Shown: positions 1-11,846 of the stretch, in pieces
Layout of the letters: every line of letters starts with the position of its first letter
Position numbering within the stretch: position 1 is the first letter of the stretch
Source of the DNA: Cycas panzhihuaensis
Lineage: Eukaryota > Cycadophyta
Length of the DNA: 64,000 nt
Direction of reading: 5' to 3'
NCBI GenBank assembly: GCA_023213395.1
Contig: CM041465.1
Span: 141,367,741-141,431,740, forward strand
Notes under the pieces: model-generated
Told to the model about the DNA's origin: nothing
Seen by the model: the letters and a program-made list of their open reading frames with translations, nothing else
Databases searched by the model: none
Position numbers and translations under genes: made by a program

Positions 1-512
1 GCTTGTCATCTAACCTAAGAGATGAGGTTTCTCCACTAGGATCTCAAGCTGACACCAAAGATCTTCTTATACAATAAGACTCATTAAGTTAGATGTCGGA
101 GCTTGAAAAAGTCAAACTATAGGCAGAAGCTTTAATTATCTTGTTCTCTTCCAACCCTAACATGATGGAACATGTGCTTATGGACTGGACATTATGGGTA
201 ACTGCACCTATTTTAATTCAATGTGCCCTATTGGGCTTTTTGGATTGCTTGGTATCTATGCATCTATATAGAAATCACAATTTGATTATATTGCACCAAG
301 TTAATCTTATGTAGTAGTTGTTAGTTATGAGATAATCAAAACCACCTCACCTTATTTTTAGTAATCCCTGTCATTTTAGTTTCAACAATTGAATTCATGT
401 GTAATCATGGTACTAGGATTAAGAACTGAAGATTGGTCTAAACCTAGATGAGCATAAGGACTCAAGTGAAACTTCAAAAGGTTTTCTGTATGAACTCTTC
501 GCTTTAGATATC
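1..512. other. unannotated AT-rich sequence upstream of the PPR relic
   Basis: No open frame, RNA gene or repeat that I recognise. In the last 90 bases the PPR relic's frame can be read upstream of its first ATG, so the old gene may have extended a little into this stretch. Confidence 0.4.
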
Positions 513-824
513 ATGGAATCTCCTTGGCTTAAATCCTTCAATGCCATTCTCATTGCCCCTGTTGAAGTAAAGAGTTGTAAAATGGCTTATGATTTATATT
601 TGGATATAAATAGATTTGGTATATTTTCCAACCTGAAAACTTATAATATCATCATTAAGGACATTTGTGAAATGGGTTATCTTGAGTCTGCATGCTTATT
701 CTTGGATAGGATGAATAAATATGGGTTTCAACCTAATAATACTATAACATATAGGCACCATAGAACATATCACAGAGTTGATCAACATATTAAAATTTAT
801 AGAAATGGAAGTCGAAGGAGCTAA
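513..824 (+). pseudogene. pentatricopeptide-repeat (PPR) gene fragment
   Basis: A 103-residue open frame. Residues about 25-80 fit PPR units of roughly 35 residues: 'LKTYNIIIKDICEMGY', then 'LDRMNKYGFQPN', then 'TITY', matching the usual TYN-I-I-C-G and M-G-P-N spacing. PPR proteins bind organellar RNA, one base per repeat, and normally hold 10-25 repeats; about two are visible here. The frame derails after 'TITY', and another frame continues with leucine- and isoleucine-rich sequence. No organellar targeting peptide is visible. The neighbours are retrotransposon debris, so this is probably a retroposed or duplicated fragment rather than a working gene. The family call is from motif pattern only. 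Confidence 0.6.
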
Positions 825-1734
825 AAAACTATTGTAGGATATACATTTTTTGATAACAAAAGATCTTTTTTTTTTTTTTAGTTGTAAAAAAATATTAGAC
901 AAAATACTTTGGTGGCCTCATATCGAGTAGTAGATCCTTGAGACAATACTCCTATAAATTCCTCGAGACTGAGGCTTAAATATCCATAATAAAACATGTT
1001 ATCTTAGATTTCCTCACTCATTAGTGGTAACCTAGAATCTCCTTTATCTTATCTTTAATAGAACTCAATGCTAGCGAGGGCTTTAAAATGTTTTACTTAG
1101 AATGGACAATGGCGTGTGAACCAGCCAATTTTATGCCATGGTCCAATCCTTTTAATCTTTGAGATTGTATAACAATCAATAACTATAGCAATAACATTCA
1201 CAACTAAAGTTACAAATAATTATCACAAGATATAATTTTTTTAATAGCAGATAAACATCTTCTACAGGGTGATCAAGCCTATAACATATGTAAAATTTGC
1301 CCTTCTTTTTCTTTAAAAAAATTTACTTTTATGATTATAAATAACACACCTACATGCTTAGGAAATAGGCCCACATACACCATGAAATCTAGTCACAAAA
1401 GCATATAACTACAACTTCAAATCCTTCAGAAAATAATCTTAAAAAATCTTTAAACATCTTCAAGATAGCCTTTGATTAGAAGCTCTAAGGTTCAAAACAT
1501 CCCTTAAATAATATCAAAACAACCCTTTAAAATTTGAAATAGCCCTAAATATCTCAAAAAATAGTCCCTTTAAAAAATATGCATAGGTTGGGTTCAAATA
1601 ACTTAAAATGATCTTTAATTAACAATGATTAGGTCATAAAACATGCATAACAAAAATTTGACAAGGCTTCTAAAAGAAATCTAAAGGATAATATATACAA
1701 GATTCTACAATAATGCCTTCAAGAATTCAACTTT
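825..1734. other. no gene recognised; possibly internal sequence of a truncated LTR element
   Basis: AT-rich and stop-filled in all frames. It lies on the internal side of a reverse-oriented PBS and LTR at 1,735-2,056, so it could be that element's untranslated interior. No gag or pol motif was found and no second LTR copy was seen to the left. Confidence 0.3.
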
Positions 1735-2056
1735 GGGTTCTGATACCATGTTAAAAATTGAAACTACAATATATACAAAGGATAATAGTGAGTTAAAGAT
1801 ATAATAATGAATAATAAATAAAATAAAATATGTACAACAAATGAACACAGATATGGAGTATTAACCAAAACTCAAACTAGAAAGAATGATAGTATACATA
1901 CTTATAGTACAAGCTCACCATTAGTGAGAGAACCTCATTGGTCAATCTAGAGGTGGCACACATCTTTATATAGCCCACAACCTCAAATATAAAATACACA
2001 TAATGTAGAGAGAGATTACATGGGGGTAATTATGTAATTGGGTATTACACCCAACA
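1735..2056 (-). mobile_element. LTR plus primer-binding site of a truncated LTR retrotransposon (H3)
   Basis: On the minus strand the segment runs TGTTGGGTGTAATACCC at 2,056 to a TG/CA end at 1,749. It is followed at once by TGGTATCAGAACCC (1,748-1,735), a near match to the 3' end of initiator-Met tRNA, the usual plant retrotransposon primer. The LTR is about 308 bp. Only this 5' LTR with its PBS is seen; the 3' LTR is missing. Gypsy reverse transcriptase sequence begins just to the right (from about 2,080), so H3 appears to have landed in, or been joined to, that pol gene. Confidence 0.6.
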
Positions 2057-2079
2057 CCTATCATGTTGTTAAGAAAATC

Positions 2080-4139
2080 ATATCTATAAGCTTAGAATTA
2101 TCTTTAAACGATGCTAAAAATATTAACTTTGCTTAAATCCCAACAAGTGCATCTTTACAGTAACTTCTATAAAGATGTTCAACAACATCATATCCAAATA
2201 TGGTATCAAGATTGATCTTAACAAAGTTATAACTATCCTTGAAATGACTCCACCTTGTACCCAAAAATAAGTCAAGTCCTTGCTAGAGAGATTTGGCTTT
2301 CTACATTGATTTCCTGTTGATTTTTCTCTCAATGCTAAACCCTTAATCAACCTTCTCAAGAAAGGTGCTTCTATTAAATAGACCCTAACTACCTAAGATT
2401 CTTTTATTAAATTCAAATAAGCCTTGATATTAACTCTCATACTTTCCCTACCATGTTTCAACAAATCATTCATTTTATATATTTCTTCTATCAAGGAATC
2501 TCTTAGTGCCATGTTAGCCTAAGAAGATGAGTTTGTAAGAGAGTGAGCAATTTACTTTATTATTCATACTTTGATGGTTATAGATCTTAAGTTGTTTATA
2601 TAAAAAAAAAATTATTTAGATTTGGTCTATGCCATAAAAGAATCTACCATATTACTTATTTAGTAATACTACCATTATGATTGTATAGTCTAAACTAGCC
2701 TGTCTTCTCCTCATCAAGATTGACCTTACCAGATGAGCTGGTAGATGGGCTTTATTATTATAAGAATTTGACTTATAAATACTTAATTACAAGTGAAAAA
2801 ATAAAATGGTCATTATTGAGTAGCTTACTTTAGCACCACTTCTTAATCATGATTCTATTACTATCATTAACTCACTCCTAGATGAACATATCCTTTAATT
2901 TGACATTGTTCCCACTAACCCAAACAAATATAAAGATATTAAAGCTTACCTCTCAGACTAGTTGTATCCTCCTAATGTTAATTCTAATAAGAGAAGAAGG
3001 GTAAGGTCCTTTGCTCACTAATACCTCCTCTTAGATAATATCTTATATAAGCATTCCTTTGACAGTTTTTTATTACAATGTATTTCACTATCTAAACCTT
3101 AAGTTGGCCTAATTGATTGCCATGGTGATATCCTTAGAGGCTACTTTGGTGGCTAGTTCATAGTATTATGCATCCTTTGAATGAGCTCTTATTGGTCTAC
3201 TCTATTTAAAGATCCACATTTGAATATATAAAAGTGTAATAATACTAAGGACACTCATCCCTAATTTGTTAACCAATGACTGCACATAGGTCAATCCTCT
3301 TCCCATGGCCCTTTTCTCAATAGGGCCTTGACCTTCTTAGACAAATTTATCCTCCAAACTTTATGGGCCACAAGTTTATCTTAATTATAGTTGAATACTT
3401 TATAAAATGGAGCAAAGCAATTCCCTTGACTATCATAACTAGGAGGGTGATTGTTGCTTTCATCTTCCAACATATCATCTGTAGATTTGGTGCCCTTTGT
3501 ATTGTCATTATAGATAATGAGACTTTATTTTATAACTCTTATGTTGATAAGCTTTGTGATAAGTTTCATACCACACACAAAATATCATAACCTTGTCACT
3601 CATAAGCAAATGATCAAATCGAAGCCTTTAACAAAGCCTTGATATAGATCTTAGTTAAAATAGTTGCCAACTCCTAATGATATTATCACACTCAACTTTT
3701 TCCTACCTTATGGGCTTATTGCACTTCCATTAGAATTATGCCTGGGATGACCCTACTCTCGCTAGTCTATGGGACCGAAGCTATGCTCCCTTTAGAAATA
3801 GAGATTTCTTCAATTGGGGTCTCACTTAAACGCTTCATCAATAAGGAATGGCTAAGATAGGCAAGGCTATTAGAACTTGAAAAGATAGATAAGAACTATT
3901 TTGAAGCCTATGAAAAGAACTTTGCCTCAAAGAATTAAGCCCAAGTAACTCATGATTATTATTCAAGACTAAGGAAGTTTTATATAAGGGACAAAGCACT
4001 CAAGCTTAAATATTTACAAGAAAAACAACAAAAAATAAACTCCAAGTAAGAAGGCTCTTACTTGGTTATCAAAGACTTAAATAATGGGGCTTATCATCTC
4101 TCTCCTCTTAATGGACTTGAATTATAAAACTAATCAACT
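2080..4139 (+). pseudogene. decayed Ty3/gypsy pol (Tat-like), reverse transcriptase to integrase
   Basis: Plus-strand translation across several stops and frameshifts shows, in order: the reverse transcriptase (RT) thumb side ('LNPNKCIF', then 'IDLNKVITILEMTPP' and 'FSLNAKPLINLLKKGA', 2,085-2,380); degraded RNase H; the integrase core ('FILIIVEYFIKWSKAIPL' and 'FGALCIVIIDNETLF', 3,363-3,590); and the integrase end ('YLVIKDLNNGAYHLSPLNG' then 'LRRYYT', 4,050-4,160). The closing LRRYY-type motif is typical of Tat-lineage Ty3/gypsy elements. The RT palm with its catalytic YxDD lies upstream and is absent, cut off by the H3 LTR. A very old, inactive copy. Family certain, lineage probable. Confidence 0.75.
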
Positions 4140-6628
4140 CTCAATTTTTGAGAAGGTATTATACCTAGCCACCCTAGGCCACATTTTGTAATAAGCCTAA
4201 ACTATAGTTTGGAAAAAACCTCCTTACTAATAATCCTAAACTATGGTAGGTTAAACACTCATATTTCCTCCAAGACTCATATTTAGGGAGAACCACTTCA
4301 AAAACACATATAAACTAAATATATACAGATCTTTATCTCAAAAAAATAAAACACTATAAAATCTTTAAATAACAAAAACATTCTTATTTCTTTCCCTTTT
4401 CCCTACTTTGGTTAAGCCTTCCAATCTTTTACCTACTCCCTACTTGGCTCAACATGATGGTCTTTAATTATCAACACAACTAGTCAACATCTCTATTTGG
4501 TATTCCATTATACCCAAACAGCTCCTTTTACTTCAAAATAAGCTACATATATCCATAATACTATTACTTTTTCTTATTTCCTTTAGTTAGTAGATAGTTC
4601 TTTTTACATTTTCAATAATTAAAACATCTTTTAGCTCTTAATTAGCTAGATAGTTAAGCATTTAATAGTCTCCTTATCTACCCTTTACTACCTATAGGTT
4701 ATCTCTTTGTAAGTGGAACTCTAGTTATACAAGTGACCATAAATTGTCCTTCTCCCCTTTGGTGCACTAGGTACCTAGTTTCAAAGCAAGCCCCTTTGGT
4801 AGTAGCCCTCCTACTCCTTGGTAGTTAGTTGTTAAGGCCATCTCCTTTGACCCTAAGAGATACTTTAATTGAACATCCTATAAATACTCATAGCTCATCT
4901 CATAAGAGCATGACCTTAATCTATTTATCACCTATACTTTCTTGGATTTTAATACCCCGTGGTTTAGATAATCATAACTATACTCTCTAAAGTTATTAGT
5001 CATCCCATCCACTATACCTTGATGAAGATCGTGTGATGATTGTAGTCACTTGTCCTTTAGTAAGCATGAGGGAAAATGAGATGCATCATCTAGAAAGTTT
5101 ATTCAATGATGTCAAGTTCATCACCTTTATTTGAACTACCATATAGACTAACACCCTCCCCATAAATAAAAAGAGAGAATTAAGAAAAAAGATATAAAAA
5201 AATTCTTGTGTATAGATATTAGTGTCCTCTTGGCATCATGGGCAACTTGTGTGTCAACTTCATGATCATCTACAATATGCACTCAAATCCAATTGTGTAC
5301 ATCATTTAAGTGCTTATAATCTAATTACTTAGGCCTAATGTAACCTCAATTATGATCAAAACATGTGTGACATTTAAGAGGTTATATATTAGCTTTAGAA
5401 AAGGTAGTCATAATGATGAAACTAAACTATGGGGTTTATGTCTTTCACACCTCTAGGTTGTGTCATTTAAGTTAGGTGGCACCCTTAATAATTGATTCCT
5501 ACACCTTCCCCCTATTTATCAATATGTCTGTGAGTTTTTTGCTCTTTCTTATTATGGCTTTAAACATATATACTAATGGTAGGAGCTAAGGGAACCTAGG
5601 AGTTTATTTTAAAACATGGATCATCCATGACTATGAGGGAACTATCCTTAATAATGTTAACTTTCTCATACCAAAAGTAACTTATAATATAGCAAAATAT
5701 TTAGTTTTCATTGGAGCTCTTACTAATGTTCTTAACTTCCATGATGGACCCATCAATCTAGTTTTAAATTTTTAAATTGTAGCATACTAACTCACTCATT
5801 TTTATCAAACTCATTTGAGCTGCATGCATCACTTGCTCAGTACTATCATCTCTTTACTATTATAATTTATATCTATCACTATTCAACATATCTTAAGGAC
5901 CCAAAATATTGAATCTGACTCACTTGCTTCCTATTTAATTGATAAACATTAATTATAGCCTAGTCATGATAAGTTGGGGACATTTCTTACTTTGAATTTG
6001 AATCAGAATAATCTACTTTTCCCTTAAGAATTGTGCTTGGGGGTGTTTCCTCTTTGTAATGAGTATAAACTATGACTCTAAAAATCCATTTATGAAATAA
6101 TCTAAACTATAATAGTCATATCCACCTATTGTAATAGATCCCTCACTTTGTAATGAGAGTAAACTATGGCTCTGAAGGTCTCACCTGCTAAAGAGCCTAA
6201 ACTATGGCAGTCCCAATTACATACTTGTAATGGGTGTCACCTCTTTGAAGCCTCATAGTCTCACTCACTTAAGAGACATAAGATGGTCACTAATGAGGTA
6301 AAACTATGGTGACCACCCCTCTAAAACTTTGTAGTCTTATTCACTTAAGAGATGTGAGATTGTCACTAAAGATATAAAACTATGGTGACCACATCCCTTT
6401 GAAAATTAACTATAGATGAGGCAAAATTATGGTGAGTCTTAATACCTCTAAAAATCAACCACTAACGAGGCTAAATTATGGTAGGTTCAACCTTATGCAT
6501 AGGTTCTTTATATTTACAATGTAAAACATAAAAGTTAAAAAATAAAATCAAACTAGAAAAAAAAAAAACTTAAAAAATCAAATATTTCTTTCTAAACATT
6601 TAGTCTAGGAAAATAGGTAGAAGTATAT
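4140..6628 (+). other. long non-coding 3' region of the Tat-like element, with degenerate repeats
   Basis: No protein frame is recognised. Tat-lineage elements often carry kilobases between pol and the 3' LTR, and this segment sits exactly there, between the pol end at 4,139 and the LTR-like repeat at 6,629. The block around 5,215-5,420 ('CTCAA(t/c)TATGATCAAAAC'-type text) has a counterpart near 46,350-46,500, and the repeated motif at 5,990-6,500 recurs at 47,130-47,460. So at least two copies of this 3' region are in the window. Confidence 0.45.
5990..6500. repeat. degenerate tandem repeat around an 'AAACTATGG' core
   Basis: The phrase 'TAATGAG..TAAACTATGG', or close variants such as 'AGGCAAAATTATGGTGAG', recurs at least seven times with spacing of roughly 50-95 bases, interleaved with 'CACTTAAGAGA' and 'CACTAA(c/a)GA'. 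Units are too diverged for a fixed period. Similar single units lie at 4,190-4,260 just after pol, and a related cluster lies at 47,130-47,460. Confidence 0.55.
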
Positions 6629-9150
6629 CAAGCTACCATAATCAACACTACTCATTCACCCCATCTATACTTCCTTTAATTATCTACATCTTCATCCTTT
6701 TAAACAACTCAATGGATAGTCTAGCTAGCCTAAGTTCTTAAACAACTCATTTTCAGTAAGGTTGCCAACATTCACCATCCTACTCCAACTTATTCATAGA
6801 GCTTCCACTAGCAAGTGGATAAATATTTCAACTAACTATGCCCTTTTTTGACATTAACCAAGTCTCATGCCCTTTTTGTTTATTACTTGAGTTTAACTAC
6901 ATGATTGCATGGTGATCTAGTGACTACATGATATGATGGTTGAGTGATTTCATATTGATTATGCCTATGCTTGACCAAAATTATTAATGATGTAAAGATC
7001 ATAAAAGTGGCTAATAAATCTAACTTATTCTAGCCTCCTTTAGAGCTCTAGCCAACTTCTATCATTCATTTTTTTCTAGCTTGTTTTTGACTTGATAAAT
7101 TTGTCACATTTACTTATTTTTCCCTTTGAGTTCAATTTTATGACAAATTGCCATTTTTTTATTTAAGACATTGCTCTATGATATGTTTTCCTTTGATTTT
7201 TTTTTTTTTCTAATGAAACCCCTTTTTTCATTATTCATATTTTTCACTAAAGGTCATATTTTTAGTATTACTAAAAATGTAGCCTTCTTTATAGAATGTA
7301 AACTCCATATAACTAAAAATGTGATCATCTCTTTATTGTATTTTTAATATACTATTGGTCGTAATTTTTACTTATAGTTTTCACTGTTGGTCATAGTTTT
7401 TGTATTCTAGCATAGAAAATAAATGTGTAGTAGTAGGTCATTTTTTCCTTACATGTAGATGTTAGATTATAGGAAACCATGACTCTACCTCCCCACCATT
7501 CTGACTTTCCTCCATCTATTTTTCTTTTATAAAAACTCATCATTTTTCTTAAGTAAGGGAAGGAGATTAATTGAAGTAATGTAGTGCTACTAGAATCCTA
7601 ACTCACACTTGTAACCCTTATTTAGACCTTGTGGATACTTTTCTAAAGCTAAGTTTAAAGTTATTTATTAGAGCAAATAGAGACTTATAGTTGAATCTGC
7701 TTCTTTTCTCTCTCTCTCTTTCTCTTTTGGCTTCCTCTATCCTTCACATCCCCCCTCCTTCTTTAAGTGTTATCTTATACTCTTTTCCTTTTTTCTCCTT
7801 TTGTCACTTTCAACCAATTTAGAGGCTTAGTTTAGAGGACTTAGATAAGCAAGATACTAATTTAAGGCACAACTTCTCATTCTCCTCAAGTAGGTAACTC
7901 TTTCTTGGTAAGTTAGTGTGTTTAATTTCAAATTATTTTTAGATTTCATTGCTTATTTTTTTCCCAAAAAGAATAGAAGAAAATAATTTAGGTTAATATT
8001 TTAGTTAATTTACATTAAAGATTGGCTTTCTTATATCAATCTTTTTATTAGTTTATAGTTCTCGATTTCTTGGAGTCTTATTTTTAGAGTGGATAACTCA
8101 TAAGTTCATAAACTCCTACTCATAACTTGGTGAGATCTCCATACACATAGCCTTTGCGCTTAGGAGTCAACTAAGGAGATGAGTGGTTTAGCTTGGGAAC
8201 ACGGGTTTCAATGGTTGAAATCCTCCTTCTATAGGGTTCTAGCCTCCCTTTCACCTCTCTCTTTGTCTCTCATAATCCTCTAGGTACAACCAAGATGTTA
8301 TTAGGGTTTTAAGAATTTTTGTTGATTGTAAAAAATAAGAAAGGACTTTAGGACATTCCTTTATCATAGTCTCTAATATTTATTATAGCTAGCATAAATA
8401 TTTCACTTATATTAAAGCCTTTCTTAGAGAACAAAGACATAATTCAAAGGATTTTGCAGCTAGAGATTAGAACTAGGTATAGGCATCTTCTTTATCTTTC
8501 TTCACCTCTAAGTGTGAAAACCCTTACAACTAGGTACATGCATCCTTAAGTTGTCCATCCTCATGGATGGATCATTATTAGGTGAGAGAGTCCCTAGCAA
8601 CTAACCCATAATAAGGTCATTAATTCAAAGTTTGAGATCTCTTAGGTCCTTACACTCATTTGTCCTCCTACACTTTAGATTATTTTAACATAGAATTTTG
8701 ATCCTTTAGATAGAATAATGGTCTGAGTTTCAACTTTTCCTTCTAAAGAAAACATTTTGGAGGGTAAATAAACAAGAAGCCTTAGGTTATATATTTAGGG
8801 GCAAAGTTCCCTTATTGATCTTTCTATTTGTTAGGAGGTTGTTTAATCTTTTCCTTAATAAGAATAGGGCCTTGTTTATTTGTTTGGATTTGCTTAGTTA
8901 ATCATCTTTCTTAGCTTAAGTATGTTATTATTTGGCTTTTCATTAATTTATTATTTAAACATAGAAATTAACAAATAATAACCCTTGAAAACTTATACAT
9001 ATCCATCCAACACACACTTAGGGAATTGTCCATTTTCATCAAGAGAAGGGATGAGGGTTACCCTTAAGTTTTATCACCTAAGACCTTATTTCCTTATACT
9101 CATCTTGTATGGTTTATCTTAAGTCTTCTTAGGTGACTTGACCTAAGTCC
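6629..9150 (+). repeat. 2.5-kb LTR-like repeat, copy A (probable 3' LTR of the Tat-like element)
   Basis: This segment is repeated in inverted orientation at 58,950-62,224. Matching landmarks run through the whole length: the start 'TCAAGC(t/c)ACCATAAT'; a pyrimidine tract at 7,706-7,728 against the (GA)n at 61,141; 'CCAAGATGTTATTAGGGTTTT' near 8,290 against its complement near 60,560; and 'GGTTTATCTT(a/g)AGTCTTCTTA' near the end. Lying downstream of gypsy pol on the same strand, it fits a long 3' LTR. Clear TG/CA ends were not found, so the boundaries are approximate. Confidence 0.55.
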
Positions 9151-9188
9151 CCTAAACTAGTTAGAGCTCTAATATCAACTACTAAAAG

Positions 9189-9508
9189 TGTTTGAATTTA
9201 TGAAATCAATTTGATACCATGATAAAGAAATAATTGATAGGATATTAAACAATTGAATATAAACAAATAGTTAACATAATGTAATAAATAAAATAATATT
9301 AGGATTATAAATAGTATCATAGTATACCTTCATTTTTTAATTTTTTAGAACATTGCATGATAAACGATACAATCTTATGTACTAATGATGTCTTCATATA
9401 ATAGAACTTATTTTTAGTATATGGCCCATTATTTCAATGGCTTATATAGATAAATGTATATTAGAATATTATCTCCTTATTTTTCTCTAATATGTTAATA
9501 TTCTAATG
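9189..9508 (-). repeat. H0 3' LTR
   Basis: About 320 bp, matching 38,460-38,784 along its length, for example 'TAATGATAAA' variants, 'TTAGAACATTGCATGATA' against 'TTAGAATATTACATGATA', and 'CTCTAATATGTTAATATTCT'. The element-start end is mutated from TG to CA relative to the other copy. The left flank AAAAG pairs with AAAGG after the right LTR. Confidence 0.75.
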
Positions 9509-9722
9509 TTTCTTTGAATTTCTAATGGTTAATTTTGAAAAAATTCTTAAAAATGATATCTAGAACCTAGTCTTCAATTTGATATTAAGTTTCAAGTTGC
9601 CCTTTAAGTTATCTTTGTTATATCAACTCTCAAATATAGTGATGATGATTGACTATGATATGCTTCATTTTTCTTTATGAACTTGAGTTCTTCATTAACT
9701 ATATAATATTTTGAATATCATA

Positions 9723-10387
9723 CTAAATTTCTATAGGTTCAATCAAGTAAATAGCTTGATGTAGATCTTGTAGTGCCTCTCTCAGGTAAACTATTTTAGG
9801 AACTTCTATTTCAACTTCTTTATTTTGAATCACAGGAATATTGCTTGGATTAAACTCAATCATAATCTATTTAAATTCATCAGCTTGCAAATTATTCTCA
9901 TCATTTGAATAATCAGAATCATAAATGGATTCCTTAATAATAGCCTCATCATATTCAACATACTTAGTAACATCAGTCTCATCAATAGTATATTCAATAA
10001 TGTATTTAGTAGTAGTAGATTCATCAACAATGTTATCAACCATGCTCTCTTGACATACCTTCTTATTATATTTTTAGCATACCTTCTCCATATGAGCTTT
10101 TGTATTTACTTGAGAATTTTAATTACTTGTAGTATTACCTTGAGGTAGAATTTGAAAATTTCTTTGAGAATTGGGCCTCTTAAATCTTTCTTTTAAATGC
10201 GTGATTGAGGTAACAGGTTCATCAACTTGTTCTAATTTATTTCTATCTTCAACAATCACTAACTTTCCATCAAGTGGCTTGACATCTAGAGAAAAAATAG
10301 ATTTTAAAATATCCCATGTTTTCTTTACAGTAGTAGTATGATGTACATAAGAGAATACATTACTATCTAAAGTAGAGTAAATATAAC
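9723..10387 (-). pseudogene. H0 gag, C-terminal part (copia type)
   Basis: Gag is the structural protein that packages retrotransposon RNA into virus-like particles. Reading leftward from 10,387: 'IYSTLDSNVFSYVHHTTT', then 'VKKTWDILKS', typical of the plant copia gag/UBN2 core. There follows a remnant zinc knuckle ending HMEKVC, with the first two cysteines replaced (Asn and Val). An acidic tail follows, with many D and E residues (such as 'YIIEYTIDETDVTKY'), ending in a stop at 9,723. The frame is continuous except for three stop codons. The N-terminal part resumes at 36,832, 26 kb away, because G1 inserted between codons of this gene. Confidence 0.7.
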
Positions 10388-10785
10388 TATTACATGACCA
10401 CATGCAGCTAGCAAAATTGGGATATTAACACTCATGGTTAAAATACTAAGAGGTTAAGTATAAGTCATTAACTGTTATGTGTAGGTTATTAAAGGTACCA
10501 ATGAAATATAAGGTTGTTTGGCCTTCTAACAGTATTATAGAGGAAAGGCTCTATTTTGTCTATTTAAAGGCTATAAATTATAGAGGAAGGATGTTAAATA
10601 ATTATTTTCTCTTATGAGATTAGTACTTTAGTACTCTTTAGTTCTCTTTTATGTTTATTAGAGCTCATTAGTGTACTTCACTTCTATAATTTTAGTTCTC
10701 ATTAATAACATAAGTGATACATTTTCTTTTTACCTTTTCTATTATCATTTCTATGTATGAGAAAATTTGGGATTGTCATATCTCA
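10388..10785 (+). repeat. G1 5' LTR
   Basis: 398 bp, starting TATTACATGACCACATGC and ending ATATCTCA. It matches 36,430-36,826 throughout, for example 'ACTCATGGTTAA', 'AAGAGGTTAAGT' and 'TCTATTATCATTTCTAT'. Ends are confirmed by the PBS two bases beyond the end and by the inferred TSD. Confidence 0.8.
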
Positions 10786-10787
10786 AG

Positions 10788-10799
10788 TGGTATCAGACC
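10788..10799 (+). promoter_or_regulatory. G1 primer-binding site
   Basis: TGGTATCAGACC, two bases after the LTR end. It matches the initiator-Met tRNA 3' end except at the last positions. Minus-strand cDNA synthesis starts here in this class of elements. Confidence 0.8.
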
Positions 10800-11411
10800 T
10801 AGCTCAAAATCTAGTAAAAGTAACAAGCAAGGTCGAAGGAAGCTAAAGAAGAAGGGGAAATTTTCTTTTCCCTTAATAGATCATTATAAATCCTTCTTTG
10901 CAATTTTGATTTTATTTCAAAGTTCTATTCAAATTTGTCTTATGTCAGTCAAGCTATAAATAGGTAATAGAATCTCACTCATTGCTTCCCCTTTCCTTAA
11001 TGGATAAGTAGAGACCCTATGCTAGAGGTTTTTACATATCACAGTGATCAATCATTACTAAGATGAGCATATATGGCCATACATATATATATGAAACGAA
11101 GTGATATAATAATGCTTATGCAAGCTTTAGACAGAACTTGACTATGAAACTAAGCCTCCACATATCTTTAGGTATATCAAAGGACACCTATAGGTATACC
11201 TTGCCAACCTAGATTAGGAAACCTGTCAATCATTTATCCCTTTATAGTACATGAGTTAGCGGATAATGCTTGGAAGGTACTCTTTATGAACATCCCTACA
11301 TAGTTGTTGACCTTATATGGATGCACATTCCTCTATAGTTAGTACCTTGAGATATTGAGTCAAGTAATAATATCAATAAATAAGTTTATCAAAGGGCCTG
11401 TAGAGTTAAAC
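10800..11411 (+). other. G1 untranslated leader, first part
   Basis: Between the G1 PBS and the T1 insertion site. No gag frame; short open frames (for example 10,714-10,959) cross the LTR-PBS junction and are chance. The leader resumes at 15,857 after T1 and at 31,879 after G2. Confidence 0.5.
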
Positions 11412-11818
11412 TGAAGGAAACAATAATAGCAGGAGAACAGGGCAGAACATATATCAAATAACCATAAACTAATATTGCATCAATACATCAATGTATCACA
11501 ATCACAATAGCATAAAAACATGAAAGCCTTGTTGTTCAATCTATTATAGTAGAAATGAGCATTACAAATCTCCTCAAAGAAGGTAGTGTCTAAAGACACC
11601 AGGGTTGTACACCCCACAATATAAATAGTTTTGGGGGAGGAGGGAAACTCCTCAACCCCTGAATTTAAATTAATAATAAAATAATGTTCACTTAACTCAA
11701 ATGAAACTAACTCAACTTACCTTAACTTACCTTGATATGTTGAGCATCACATGTCTAAATTGAGGTGCACAAGCCTGGTAGGTAAGAGGGAGTTGAGTGA
11801 TAACATTACACTCCAACA
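11412..11818 (-). repeat. T1 3' LTR
   Basis: 407 bp, plus-strand TGAAGGAAACAA to CTCCAACA. The plus-strand sequence just right of it (11,819-11,830, 'TTCTCCCCCTTA') is the complement of a polypurine tract, TAAGGGGGAGAA, placing the 3' LTR on this side. Contains the palindrome TGTCT-AA-AGACA at about 11,589 and a TATA-like 'CAATATAAATAG' on the plus strand. Confidence 0.85.
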
Positions 11819-11846
11819 TTCTCCCCCTTAATGTTAGCACGAACAC

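Noticed and set aside
9165-9180. Sequence resembling a reverse primer-binding site (minus strand TGATATTAGAGC)
   Set aside because: Two mismatches, no LTR-like partner found beside it, and it sits in the short stretch between the long repeat and H0.
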